Of a stretch of 64,000 nucleotides of DNA, positions 43,336-51,699 are shown piece after piece. Made by a program: the position numbers and the translations under genes. This stretch comes from JAHRVQ01 sp963976815 (GTDB lineage Bacteria; Pseudomonadota; Gammaproteobacteria; Pseudomonadales; Azotimanducaceae), in the NCBI GenBank assembly GCA_963976815.1, contig CAXBLU010000003.1, forward strand, positions 124,001 to 188,000. Direction: 5' to 3'. Under the pieces are notes generated by a model. The model did not search any database. It had not been told where the DNA came from and worked only from the letters and a program-made list of their open reading frames with translations. How positions within the stretch are numbered: the first letter of the stretch is position 1; each line of letters opens with the position of its first letter.

Positions 43336-43725
43336 TCAGGCTTCAATGACCGCAGTCGCTTCAACTTCAACCAACAAGGGTTTCATAACCAGGGCGGAAA
43401 CCCCTACCACCGTCGACGCCGGTTGATTGGCGTGGGTAAAGTACTTGGCTTTTACCTTGCCCAGGGTTTTACTCCGCTCTGAGTCTAAATCCACAACGTA
43501 GGAATTGAGTTTCACCACATCAGAAGCACTCGCACCTGCTGCTTTAAGTTCTTTCACCAAATTGCGGTGAGCCATTTCGCATTGTTCTTCAAACGTATCG
43601 CCCACCCCGCCATCTTCATAACCCACCTGACCGGAAATGATGATCGTTTTGACGCCCCCGGCTGTATACGCCACGGTATTGGTGAAGCCCATTGGATGCG
43701 GATTGATAAATTCTTTTTCTAACAT
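43336..43725 (-). CDS. RidA/YjgF-family protein
   Basis: A 129-residue RidA-like protein: ISGQVGYEDGG, CEMAHRNLVKELKAAGAS, DVVKLNSYVVD and PASTVVGVSAL are the family phrases. The usual catalytic Arg segment (R-x-A) is missing, as the equivalent position reads ASTVVGVS, so it belongs to a RidA side branch. ATG at 43725 has AAGGAGA ten bases before it; a longer frame through a 15-base tandem repeat is not used. Confidence 0.88.
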   Translation of the reverse strand: MLEKEFINPHPMGFTNTVAYTAGGVKTIIISGQVGYEDGGVGDTFEEQCEMAHRNLVKELKAAGASASDVVKLNSYVVDLDSERSKTLGKVKAKYFTHANQPASTVVGVSALVMKPLLVEVEATAVIEA

Positions 43726-43731
43726 AGTGCT

Positions 43732-43773
43732 CTCCTTGATAGTGTTTCCCTTGATGGTGTTTCCCTTGATGGT
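43732..43773. repeat. 15-bp tandem repeat, three copies
   Basis: CCTTGATGGTGTTTC-type units repeat nearly three times (the first with A in place of G) just upstream of the RidA-like gene start and between it and the acylphosphatase gene. Simple slippage is the likely origin. Confidence 0.7.
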
Positions 43774-43795
43774 CGTTCGAAGCTCAATCTGTAAC

Positions 43796-44071
43796 TCAGG
43801 CCTGTATCTCAAAACCCTGCACACCACTAGGCGCCTGGATGTCAGATACCATCACGTCGCTGACTTCTGCGGCGCTAGGGCCAAGACGACAGGCGTCAAC
43901 CAGCCGATCGAGGTCCGCAGTTTGCCCAATGGCGAGAAGTTCTACCCGGCCATCTGCCAGATTTCGGACCCAGCCTCGCAGGTCCATTCGGACGGCAAAT
44001 GATCTGGCCCAGTAGCGGTAACCCACGCCCTGCACATGGCCGTTAATTGTTAGGTGAACTGCGTTTTCCAA
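43796..44071 (-). CDS. acyP: Acylphosphatase
   Basis: A 91-residue acylphosphatase with the signature GHVQGVGYRYWARSFA (active Arg and the phosphate loop) and GWVRNLADGRVEL with the active Asn. It hydrolyses carboxyl-phosphate bonds in the cytosol. It is 70 bases upstream of the RidA-like gene and in the same direction, so one transcript is possible. The start is the first ATG before the loop. Confidence 0.92.
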   Translation of the reverse strand: MENAVHLTINGHVQGVGYRYWARSFAVRMDLRGWVRNLADGRVELLAIGQTADLDRLVDACRLGPSAAEVSDVMVSDIQAPSGVQGFEIQA

Positions 44072-44260
44072 TTTGGGTTCTGATCTTGTTTAGTGTGCTG
44101 GGCAGGTAATGTACCTTGAATAGCCGAGCGGTGAAACGCTTTGGCAGCCGAGCAGGGCCGTAGCCCATGATTCTTTGTAGACGATCCAATCAGATACTTG
44201 TATGTTGGCCGGAGCGTTGGTCCCAGTGTTTAGTATGCCCTTCAAACCCCGAGAATTATC

Positions 44261-44452
44261 ATGAGCAAGTCAGATCAAAAAGCCGAAGCCCTCACCGCAA
44301 AGCATCCTCACCTTTCAAAAGAGGATGCCACCAAAATCCTGGCTGAGAAGAACGCGCGAAAGAATAAGAAGCGAGCCGAAAAAACCAACAAAGCCAACAA
44401 AAAGAGAGCGGCCTATGAGGCGCGGGCACCGAAGAAACCTCCCGCTGCATGA
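44261..44452 (+). CDS. Small lysine/alanine-rich protein
   Basis: A 63-residue basic protein (SDQKAEALTAKHPHLSKEDATKIL then NKKRAEKTNKANKKRAAYEAR). The composition suggests a nucleic-acid-binding or ribosome-associated small protein, but I do not recognise it. It stands alone, with weak ribosome-binding-site evidence. Coding status rests on its regular codon use. Confidence 0.5.
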   Translation: MSKSDQKAEALTAKHPHLSKEDATKILAEKNARKNKKRAEKTNKANKKRAAYEARAPKKPPAA

Positions 44453-44581
44453 TGACACATCCAAGATCACCGCATGTTTGACCCTCATCTCACAAAATGC
44501 CCCTGATTCGCTGAGACCACTTTAGACCAGCCATGGAACTAGCAACCTTCCTGCTACCGCTTGGGGTTTTGCGAACAACGG

Positions 44582-44653
44582 AATGTTAAATATATTTGAC
44601 ACGCCGTGGAAGCCAGCCTAACATCAGCCAATGTTAAAGATTATTTACATTGG
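44582..44653. promoter_or_regulatory. Operator cluster with AATGTTAAA half-sites
   Basis: AATGTTAAA occurs at 44582-44590 and 44630-44638. Overlapping dyads are GTTAAATATATTTGAC (44585-44600, two mismatches), TAACAT-N6-ATGTTA (44619-44636) and CCAATGT-N12-ACATTGG (44628-44653). They stand just before the membrane protein-XRE operon and are good candidates for binding by that XRE regulator. Confidence 0.5.
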
Positions 44654-44661
44654 AGCCATCT

Positions 44662-45084
44662 ATGCCATTTCGTGAAAAGTCTGCCTGGGTCATGTCGTTG
44701 GCGTTGCTGTCGGCGGGCATCTTCTACTTTATTGCCGTTGCCGTGATATGGAATGAGTCTGGCCAGCTTGCTCATCCCATGCTGCCACTGGTCATTGTGT
44801 ACACCATTTGCCTGACCATCATTGCAGCTCTTGGGCATGCCATCATCGCAGCCCTGGCACCCAAGGAGGCTAATGCGCCCGCAGACGAGCGAGAGCTCAA
44901 AATCATCTACAGCGCTGGTCACTATTCATCGCATATTTTTGCAGTGGGTACTCTTCTGTCCCTCGGCTGGTATCTGTTTAGTGGAGATGGCGATCTGCTT
45001 TTTTATACCGTATTCGCCAGCTTTATGGCGGGCCAGATAATGGAGTATGCAATTCAAATATTCCTCTACCGAACATCGATTTAA
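44662..45084 (+). CDS. Four-TM membrane protein coupled to XRE regulator
   Basis: A 140-residue protein with four hydrophobic segments (WVMSLALLSAGIFYFIAVAVIW, PLVIVYTICLTIIAALGHAIIAAL, IFAVGTLLSLGWYLF and FYTVFASFMAGQIMEYAIQIFL), of the kind often annotated DUF2178-like. ATG at 44662 has GGAG six to seven bases before it; a frame from 44650 is longer by four codons. The XRE gene starts two bases after its stop, a pairing typical of YozG-type regulators with small membrane proteins. Confidence 0.75.
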   Translation: MPFREKSAWVMSLALLSAGIFYFIAVAVIWNESGQLAHPMLPLVIVYTICLTIIAALGHAIIAALAPKEANAPADERELKIIYSAGHYSSHIFAVGTLLSLGWYLFSGDGDLLFYTVFASFMAGQIMEYAIQIFLYRTSI

Positions 45085-45086
45085 GG

Positions 45087-45302
45087 ATGGCAAACAAACC
45101 ATCCATTAAAAACCGGGTCCGCGAACTACGGGAACAACACGGTTCGATGACCCAGGCTGAATTAGGATTAGAAATAGGCGTGACCCGCCAGACCGTGATT
45201 GCAATTGAGCAAAATCGATATTCACCTTCCCTCGAAAGTGCGTTTCGGATTGCTCATGTATTTGGTGTCGGATTAGAGGATGTATTTAGTTGGGAAGAAT
45301 AA
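45087..45302 (+). CDS. XRE-family regulator (YozG-like)
   Basis: A 71-residue helix-turn-helix protein: IKNRVRELREQHGSMTQAELGLEIGVTRQTVIAIEQNRYSPSLESAFRIAHVFGVGLEDVF, the full length of small YozG-type XRE regulators. It begins two bases after the membrane protein stop, so both form an operon, and the repeats upstream of the operon are likely its targets. Confidence 0.92.
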   Translation: MANKPSIKNRVRELREQHGSMTQAELGLEIGVTRQTVIAIEQNRYSPSLESAFRIAHVFGVGLEDVFSWEE

Positions 45303-45345
45303 ATATTTATGCGGGCTCGGTAGGTTGACCGGATAAGTACACCAA

Positions 45346-45996
45346 CTATGAATCCTCAGCCATCATGGCGGCATATTCCTCAGGAGTGAGTATGCCCAAC
45401 GCTTCAGCTTCTGCCCGTTCTGCATCGTTAATCACGTCCTGAAATACGGCTAGCCGTTTCCAGGGTGCAAATGTTGTGGTGCCGTTCGGGAGTGGAACAA
45501 ACTTTGATGATTCCCCGGGGATTAATTTATGGATATAGCGCGGGCAATTCATCCAGGCCCTGTCTATTTGCACCCGGGTAATGGTTTGTGCACCGGGATG
45601 TTGGGCAACTGCAGATTCTTCTGTGATCAATTCAGCCGTCCCCCGCAACCTCAGCCGATGTGGGTTCTCAAAGTTGATAAATAGCATCCCAACTTTCGCG
45701 CAATCGACAATATTGCCCTGGGACATAAACATGCCGTTACCGTCGTAATTAGGAAACTCGATGACTTTTGAATTCACCACCTTAACGAAGCCAACCGCAC
45801 CACCTTTATAGGAGGAAGACGGGAACCCGAACTGATCCACGGTCGACAGGAAAAACATATTTTGTTGGCCGATAAATTCAGCGTGTTGCGGCGGCAGATC
45901 CTCCGAGACAATAGCGCTCTCGAGCCGGTCTGCCAGGTTTTTGGTATCAAACTGGTTTTGCAGCGCCCGTTGAGCTGCTGTGTAGAATTCGCTCAT
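45346..45996 (-). CDS. Pyridoxamine 5'-phosphate oxidase-like FMN-binding protein
   Basis: A 216-residue protein of the split-barrel flavin family. QQNMFFLSTVDQFGFPSSSYKGGAVGFVKVV and the following NYDGNGMFMSQGNI, VGMLFINFENPHRLRLRGTAEL are typical of this group of PNPOx-like proteins. RVQIDRAWMNCPRYI corresponds to the C-terminal signature often seen in such putative flavoenzymes. The substrate is unknown. It is a single gene convergent with the XRE operon. Confidence 0.85.
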   Translation of the reverse strand: MSEFYTAAQRALQNQFDTKNLADRLESAIVSEDLPPQHAEFIGQQNMFFLSTVDQFGFPSSSYKGGAVGFVKVVNSKVIEFPNYDGNGMFMSQGNIVDCAKVGMLFINFENPHRLRLRGTAELITEESAVAQHPGAQTITRVQIDRAWMNCPRYIHKLIPGESSKFVPLPNGTTTFAPWKRLAVFQDVINDAERAEAEALGILTPEEYAAMMAEDS

Positions 45997-46117
45997 TGGT
46001 TTCCGGTACCCTTCCCCATTAATCAGGCATATTTATAGCGTCTCTGGTGGCTAAACACCATAAGGGCCAGGTCAAACCGATGTCTTCAACGACGGGAGTT
46101 ATCAGGTTCGATGAGAC

Positions 46118-46798
46118 CTACCCCGATGGATCAAAACCAGACTGGTCAATCAACAGCCCGGTGAGTTTTGTCAGAATATCCAGGGTCGAGCGAATACCCT
46201 CGGGGTCGAGTCGTTGGGCATGGTGGAACAGAATGACATTTGGTTCGACTTCGAGGCTGCCATACGTGAACAACAGAGAATGGACTCGGAAAAAATCCAC
46301 CAACGACTTGTCGAATAGCTTAATGACAGCTTCTCGCTGCGGATCACCATTGCTGGTGTGAACCAGACTAAAAGGGGTCAATGTGTGCTCCGGCAGGTTA
46401 ATCAAAAACACCGTATTGGTTTCAGCATAGGCACGACCGCCACTCACCGGTTTTGATGCTGTACGCAAATCAAAAATAGATCTGTCTATATTGTCCTGGT
46501 GATCATCGATTAGATTGTAAATTTCAGACGGCGCATCAAACAAAATATTGAGGGTATTGGAATGGAGTTTCTCGGCTAGTGCCGGAAATTTTGATAATCC
46601 AGCGATGTCCTGGGGATCGGCATAGGGTTGATAGCAAAAGTCAGGAAAGGCTTCCTGCAACACTCGCCTGCGGGCTCGACCCAGGATGCTGCGTCTTGCA
46701 TACAGACGAAGATAATGGATCGCCAGGTAAAGCAGGAACACCCCGCCCACGACGATGACAAATTCTATCGCAAGGGCGAGATTGGGGTAAGCAGAAAT
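46118..46798 (-). CDS. Single-TM protein of unknown function, possible ATT start
   Basis: The first standard start (GTG, 46750) would cut into the hydrophobic segment LALAIEFVIVVGGVFLLYLAIHYL. Sixteen codons upstream an ATT (46796-46798) follows AGGAG with seven bases spacing and gives a full TM segment; an in-frame TAG precedes it and no ATG is available. The cytosolic part has no recognised domain. If ATT is wrong the protein is 210 residues. Its neighbours are two envelope-type proteins. Confidence 0.6.
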   Translation of the reverse strand: MSAYPNLALAIEFVIVVGGVFLLYLAIHYLRLYARRSILGRARRRVLQEAFPDFCYQPYADPQDIAGLSKFPALAEKLHSNTLNILFDAPSEIYNLIDDHQDNIDRSIFDLRTASKPVSGGRAYAETNTVFLINLPEHTLTPFSLVHTSNGDPQREAVIKLFDKSLVDFFRVHSLLFTYGSLEVEPNVILFHHAQRLDPEGIRSTLDILTKLTGLLIDQSGFDPSG

Positions 46799-46836
46799 GG
46801 GCTGGCTCCTGACCGTGACGGTTTGCTAACAATAGT

Positions 46837-47940
46837 CTATTTCCCTTTTAACAACCTCCGCATTTCTTCAATTCGCTCATAAACCTCATAAGGTATGTTG
46901 GTCCCTGCTGAGCCTGAGAAAGAGATCAGGGCCAGGAACTCATACTCATCGAGGCAACGTGGTGCATATTGGGATTTAGGAAAGTCGACAATACAGGATT
47001 CTAGATAGGCGCGGGACAACGAGCCATAGAACCGGTATTGCAGTTCACGGTCCGCAACCGCTAACCAATAATATATTTGCGGTAGATCTCGCTTGCGGGG
47101 CTCGTCCTTCAGGTGACGATTCAGTTTTCCGCGGATAACCACCCAGTAGGCTTCCTGTTCGCTATAGCTGAGCAGCGGTCGTAGTTCTGGCCATTCCTTG
47201 TTCAGGAAGCGGTCCAATGACCGAAGACTGCCTGCAATCGGCGATTGCAGTGGTTCCTTTTCTCCGTTCAAACGCGCCAGCACCTGTAGCCAGTCCTTGA
47301 CCCGCTTAAGGTTGTATCCAGCTTCATCCAGGTAAGGCAGAATTTCCGTCAGGTGCTTACCGGTGAAGGCGAAGTCTCGCTTGGCCTCAACGCCAATTGT
47401 TAGCATCCGCTGCAGAACAATATTGTCACGCTTATCTGAGCGCTCGGCTTGTTTGAAGTAGTTTTTACTAGAGGTTAATGCCGATGTGTAGTCCCGGGTC
47501 AAAAAGCTATATTCAACCGCCAGGTATTCGTCCAGATCATGAAGCTTACTAACGCCAAGTACCTGCCGCACTTTACCATCCTGCACATGACAGGTCGCAC
47601 ACAGGGTAAAAGCATCACTAACAGCGCGCTGCAGCATAATGGGGTTGTTGTAGACACCAAATTCTCTAGCCTCCTCCAATCGCTGCTGAAGCAATGCCAA
47701 AGTGATATCTGAGCCATTCGCAGTCGCTTTGAAGTGTGGGGTTGCTTCCTTTAACAGGTCTTCAAGGCGAATCAGGTTTTCAAGCAATAGGGTTCGATCC
47801 GGCGCATCATCGTAAGCTGCCGGTAACATTCTCAGCATGGTATCTCCGATCTCCCCCATTAAATCTTTCACTGGTCGCGGGCTCGCCGCTCCTGCAAGGA
47901 GAGACACCGTCAGGAAGATTCCAATAAGCGCAAAACGCAA
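46837..47940 (-). CDS. Exported cytochrome c-like protein (CATCH motif)
   Basis: A 367-residue protein with a signal peptide (MRFALIGIFLTVSLLAGAA) and one CXXCH heme motif, CATCH, near residue 115 at the end of a helical N-terminal region that resembles the four-helix bundle of c'-type cytochromes. After it come about 240 residues of helical, TPR-like sequence. The family is not recognised. It lies upstream of the single-TM protein in the same direction. A monoheme periplasmic role is inferred. Confidence 0.7.
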   Translation of the reverse strand: MRFALIGIFLTVSLLAGAASPRPVKDLMGEIGDTMLRMLPAAYDDAPDRTLLLENLIRLEDLLKEATPHFKATANGSDITLALLQQRLEEAREFGVYNNPIMLQRAVSDAFTLCATCHVQDGKVRQVLGVSKLHDLDEYLAVEYSFLTRDYTSALTSSKNYFKQAERSDKRDNIVLQRMLTIGVEAKRDFAFTGKHLTEILPYLDEAGYNLKRVKDWLQVLARLNGEKEPLQSPIAGSLRSLDRFLNKEWPELRPLLSYSEQEAYWVVIRGKLNRHLKDEPRKRDLPQIYYWLAVADRELQYRFYGSLSRAYLESCIVDFPKSQYAPRCLDEYEFLALISFSGSAGTNIPYEVYERIEEMRRLLKGK

Positions 47941-48062
47941 AATTAATACTCCGAAGTAATTTATCGCTTCAACTTTAACCCAGGGCTATTGTCCAGCGCG
48001 TTGATGTAGGTCAATGTTGGGGGTCAGCTTGAAAGATATTGCATGAAACAGGAGATGTGCTT

Positions 48063-48215
48063 ATGCCCCAGGACACCACCCCAGCAACAGAGCAACCGAT
48101 ATTGAAGCCCTGGGCAGAGAAACGCGACATGTCGGAGCAGACGGTCGATCATAGTGGCTGTATGCAGGGTTTTGACGATGCCAACAAAAATATAAAACAA
48201 ACCTATGAGCGATAG
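48063..48215 (+). CDS. Small hydrophilic protein (50 residues)
   Basis: ATG at 48063 follows AGGAG at a spacing of eight bases, and the frame runs 50 codons to TAG at 48213, overlapping the next gene start by 11 bases. The product is polar with no membrane segment. The good ribosome-binding site and the overlap are the only support. Confidence 0.4.
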   Translation: MPQDTTPATEQPILKPWAEKRDMSEQTVDHSGCMQGFDDANKNIKQTYER

Positions 48216-49113
48216 TAAGCACAGTCACATAGCAGCGGCAGGACTGCCGTCTACCCACGCCGACGTAGCCGCGGCGTTGCAAGAAACCGGCATTGATTCG
48301 GAGCGCTTGTCTGTTATTCAGCTGGGACATCGATCTCATCTCTCGGGCATTCCTGCCTGGGCATGGCGTTTAATGTTGGGGCTAGGGCTGTGGAGCGTCG
48401 CCTATGTGCTCAATCCAATCCTTAGCGAGCGCTATATATTTCTCGAGGCGGCCTCGCAATTGATCGTGGGGCTGACCCTAAATGCGGAACCCGAATTTGA
48501 GAGCAGCTTTAGCGTGGTGGATCTACTGTTTATAAGTCTCATCTTGCTCTCCATCTTTGTCGTGTACATCTACAAGTTGCTGACCAGCTACGCGGAGGAA
48601 GAGTCCGAAGTCAGGGAAAATCTCGCGATGTCTGAGGCGGACATCGCGCAACGGCTTGAACTGGTTTACGCCAACGTAAAGCCCAGCTCATTTGTGACGA
48701 TTGCGGCATTGTTTCTCATCGGCGTTGCCGGTGCCTTATTCGGTGGCCACGAGATTTCAGGCTTTGCTGCTACCATGATTCAAGATCTAAACATTAATCC
48801 AATTCTAACCGCTCTGGTTCTTGCACTGTTTGCTGGTATGAGTGAATACGTCATATTGTGGCAATCACACCGTAAGCGTGAATACGGCATCGCTGTGTAT
48901 CAAGGCTATATGAATCCATCCCATCCAGAGTTACCCCTGGACTTCTCGATCTCCAACACGTTTCTGTTATTGTTTTTGTTCCCGACCTTCTACACACTTT
49001 CCTCTTTGTTAGAGGAAGACCATACCCTGGGAATTTTGGACACAACAATCATGACCGGCATATTTTTATTTTTGATTGTCTTACTCGTGCGGTACGGCGG
49101 CGCCCTCTCATGA
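48205..49113 (+). CDS. Multi-TM membrane protein of unknown function
   Basis: A 302-residue protein with about six TM segments (WRLMLGLGLWSVAYVLNPI, SVVDLLFISLILLSIFVVYIYKLL, FVTIAALFLIGVAGALFGGH, NPILTALVLALFAGMSEYVILW, FLLLFLFPTFYTL and IMTGIFLFLIVLLVRYG). The GGHEISGF and FAGMSEYVI segments recall the paired alpha-repeats of cation/calcium exchangers, but only weakly. No confident family. It ends just before the SGNH hydrolase gene. Confidence 0.65.
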   Translation: MSDSKHSHIAAAGLPSTHADVAAALQETGIDSERLSVIQLGHRSHLSGIPAWAWRLMLGLGLWSVAYVLNPILSERYIFLEAASQLIVGLTLNAEPEFESSFSVVDLLFISLILLSIFVVYIYKLLTSYAEEESEVRENLAMSEADIAQRLELVYANVKPSSFVTIAALFLIGVAGALFGGHEISGFAATMIQDLNINPILTALVLALFAGMSEYVILWQSHRKREYGIAVYQGYMNPSHPELPLDFSISNTFLLLFLFPTFYTLSSLLEEDHTLGILDTTIMTGIFLFLIVLLVRYGGALS

Positions 49114-49168
49114 ATCATTAGCTTCGACGAACTCCAATCCAAAAATTCTCCACTACCAGAGACATTCA

Positions 49169-50308
49169 ATGCAATCCATAGATTTACAACACAACACTGC
49201 CATGTTTGTTGGCGCCTTCGACTTTGATCAAACAGACACCGGCATCACACCCCGCCGTCTCCCCGCTTTTACCCGGCTACGGATGCCAGAGGAAATGCAC
49301 CGCGTGGTCTCAACACCGTCGGGTGTTCGTATTGAATTTCAAAGTGATACTACCGAGATTGAGATTGATGTACATCTATCCATCATCATGGCGGGGCGAG
49401 CAATACCTAATGCAACCATTGATCTCACGGTGGATGGTGAGCTTGTGCAATCCCAGTCCCATAATACGGGAGACATCATCCGATATATCACCATGGAAAA
49501 AACCCAGACAGAACCCGGGCCCGCGGTTTGCTTTAAATTTACTGGGCTTACAAACAGGTCAAAGCGTATTGCCCTGTGGTTACCGGTGAATGCGATGGCG
49601 GAAGTGCGTGATGTACGCATAGACGAGGGCGCGAGTTTTGATTCCGTGGCGGAAATACTACCCAGATGGATTCATCACGGTAGTTCTATTAGCCACTGCT
49701 CAGAAGCGGCCTCCCCTACACAAACCTGGCCCGCGGTTGCCGCAGGCTTAAGCCGGCTTTCTCTGACGAGTCTTGGCTTTGGCGGGCAATGTCATTTAGA
49801 TCCTTTTGTCGCCCAGACTATTCGTGACTTACCGGCGGACTACATCAGTTTAAAAGTCGGCATCAACATTGTGAATCAAAACTCGCTCGGCAGGCGCACC
49901 TTTGCATCCATGCTGCATGGGTTTCTGGATATCATTCGAGAAGGTCAGCCAAACACGCCAATTATTCTGATCTCACCGATATTCTGCCCCTTTAGTGAAG
50001 ACGTCCCGGGCCCAACCATCGCCTCTATCAAAGAACGGGACGGCCAAAAGCGTGCCGTCTTTGGCGCGATACAAGGTCATGACGAAGTTCGGCAAAATTC
50101 ATTAACGCTGACACAAATGCGTACCATCATCAGCGACCTTGTGATCGCGAGGCAAGCAGCCGGTGATACTGCATTGGAATATGTTGATGGTCTTGCCCTG
50201 TTCGGGGCGGCGGATCAGCACGACCTACCCGATGACCTGCATCCAAACGCTGCAGGTTACATTCGTATGGGTGAGCGATTTGCAGCTATTGCGTTTGGGA
50301 ATCGGTAA
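49169..50308 (+). CDS. SGNH/GDSL-family hydrolase
   Basis: A protein of about 379 residues with an N-terminal beta-rich carbohydrate-binding-like domain, then an SGNH domain: the Ser block I in WIHHGSSISHC, Gly block II in LGFGGQCHLD, the Asn block III in KVGINIVN and the Asp-His pair in DDLHPNAAGY. It would be an esterase. ATG at 49169 is preferred to the first ATG at 49076, which lies inside the preceding gene. No signal peptide is visible. Confidence 0.85.
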   Translation: MQSIDLQHNTAMFVGAFDFDQTDTGITPRRLPAFTRLRMPEEMHRVVSTPSGVRIEFQSDTTEIEIDVHLSIIMAGRAIPNATIDLTVDGELVQSQSHNTGDIIRYITMEKTQTEPGPAVCFKFTGLTNRSKRIALWLPVNAMAEVRDVRIDEGASFDSVAEILPRWIHHGSSISHCSEAASPTQTWPAVAAGLSRLSLTSLGFGGQCHLDPFVAQTIRDLPADYISLKVGINIVNQNSLGRRTFASMLHGFLDIIREGQPNTPIILISPIFCPFSEDVPGPTIASIKERDGQKRAVFGAIQGHDEVRQNSLTLTQMRTIISDLVIARQAAGDTALEYVDGLALFGAADQHDLPDDLHPNAAGYIRMGERFAAIAFGNR

Positions 50309-50337
50309 CGGATTGCGAACCGTTTCAGGTGCTATCG

Positions 50338-51114
50338 CTAATACAAATCCGCGTGTCCATAGTAGACGTTTTGGCCAGGGTCTTTTAGCAAGCTAGCGAG
50401 TACAAGCTGCGCTTTTTGCTTTGTCTCCATATCAAAGTAGATCAGCATATTTCGGGAAAAAATATAATCAAATGTGCCGAGTGTTAGAAAGTCAGGCTCA
50501 AATATATTCAGGTTTCTCCAGACAACACTACGACGTGCTTCATCACAGATGCGAAACAGCTGCTCTTGCTGAGTAAAGTACTTATCAACAATCTCTACCG
50601 GCACCCGGCTCACACTCCGCTTCGAATAGTGACCCGCTTCTGCGCGGACCAATGCAGTTGTGTCGATATCAACACCCACAATGGTGAATTTTTGTGTAGA
50701 CATGCCCGCTTCAAGCAACTCAATGGCAATGCTATAGGGCTCCTCACCGGTCGAACACGGAATACTCAGAATATTGATATGAGCGGCACACTCGGTTGCC
50801 TGCTTAACCATATCTTCAATCTGGGCATGCTCCCGGAAAAAATAGCTTTCATTGGTCGTGAAATGGTTAATAAACGCCTGTCTAAATTCCGGGGTTTGTA
50901 GGACTTGCTCAAAACACAGATCAAAGCTCGCAATGTCATGCAGCTTACAGAACACAATCAATTTGCTCTTAAACACAGAAGGCTGCTTGTTAAAGTTAAT
51001 GCCGGTTTCACTTTCAAAGTACTCAGCCAATGGTTGAGCATTTGAATAATCTTCAATCATCTTAGGTTGTAAGGTGTCCTGGCTTTTTTTCTTTTTACTA
51101 AAAAAGGAAAACAC
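50338..51114 (-). CDS. cheR: CheR-type chemotaxis methyltransferase
   Basis: A 258-residue CheR. The N-terminal basic stretch (FFSKKKK) precedes the alpha domain; the SAM-binding core is INILSIPCSTGEEPYSIAIELLE, and the C-terminal part has TFDYIFSRNMLIYFD. It methylates glutamates of chemoreceptors. It is encoded with a CheB-like esterase and a receptor (MCP) on the same strand, but no CheA or CheW is near. Confidence 0.92.
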   Translation of the reverse strand: MFSFFSKKKKSQDTLQPKMIEDYSNAQPLAEYFESETGINFNKQPSVFKSKLIVFCKLHDIASFDLCFEQVLQTPEFRQAFINHFTTNESYFFREHAQIEDMVKQATECAAHINILSIPCSTGEEPYSIAIELLEAGMSTQKFTIVGVDIDTTALVRAEAGHYSKRSVSRVPVEIVDKYFTQQEQLFRICDEARRSVVWRNLNIFEPDFLTLGTFDYIFSRNMLIYFDMETKQKAQLVLASLLKDPGQNVYYGHADLY

Positions 51115-51117
51115 GAA

Positions 51118-51699
51118 TCAGGCACTCCCATATTCGACAATGATGTCTATGAGTTTTTCAATTGGCTCAATTTTGATGTTGGTAACCAACTGGGCTGCAC
51201 GATGGGGCATCCCATAAACAATTGCGGAAGATTCAGCTTCAGCGTAACACTGTGCTCCGGCCTCGGTGAGCTTCAGACAACCGCTTGCTCCGTCGTCGCC
51301 GATACCGGTCAAAATGATGCCGATAGATGGATATCTACCTACCAGCAATGCGGCTGATTCAAACAGATAGTCGATATCCGGGTTGTAACGAGGCACTCTC
51401 TGCGGGTCAACAAGCAGTTCTATGTCATCCCCGGTCTCATCAAGATGAGAAGAACCCGAACATACATAGACATGGCCGGGCTTGAGTTTTAATCCAGAGG
51501 TAGCTGCAATCACGGGCAGGATGCATCGCTGCTGTAATTGCGCGACAAAACTGGGCATAAACTCTTTACCCAGGTGCTGCGCAAGAATCACAACTGAGTT
51601 GTAGTCACCCGGAAGTTTACCAACAATTTTCTGCAGGTGCCCTGGCCCGCCGGTAGAGGCACCTATCAGCACAAGCCGATTAAGTTTTGAATATTTCAA
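51118..51699 (-). CDS. CheB methylesterase catalytic domain, stand-alone
   Basis: A 193-residue protein corresponding only to the catalytic domain of CheB: the nucleophile Ser in IGASTGGPGHL, the His in LAQHLGKEF and the Asp in GIGDDGASG. The regulatory receiver domain of a normal CheB is missing. It overlaps the receptor gene by 20 bases and precedes cheR by three, so all three are co-translated. Activity may therefore be constitutive. Confidence 0.9.
   Translation of the reverse strand: MKYSKLNRLVLIGASTGGPGHLQKIVGKLPGDYNSVVILAQHLGKEFMPSFVAQLQQRCILPVIAATSGLKLKPGHVYVCSGSSHLDETGDDIELLVDPQRVPRYNPDIDYLFESAALLVGRYPSIGIILTGIGDDGASGCLKLTEAGAQCYAEAESSAIVYGMPHRAAQLVTNIKIEPIEKLIDIIVEYGSA

Noticed and set aside
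43726..43827. N-terminal extension of the RidA-like protein through the tandem repeat
   Set aside because: A good ribosome-binding site precedes the internal ATG at 43725, and the repeat-coded leader is not in the family.
48061..48339. Minus-strand frame of 92 codons
   Set aside because: It overlaps the start of the multi-TM gene and the small plus-strand frame that has a ribosome-binding site.
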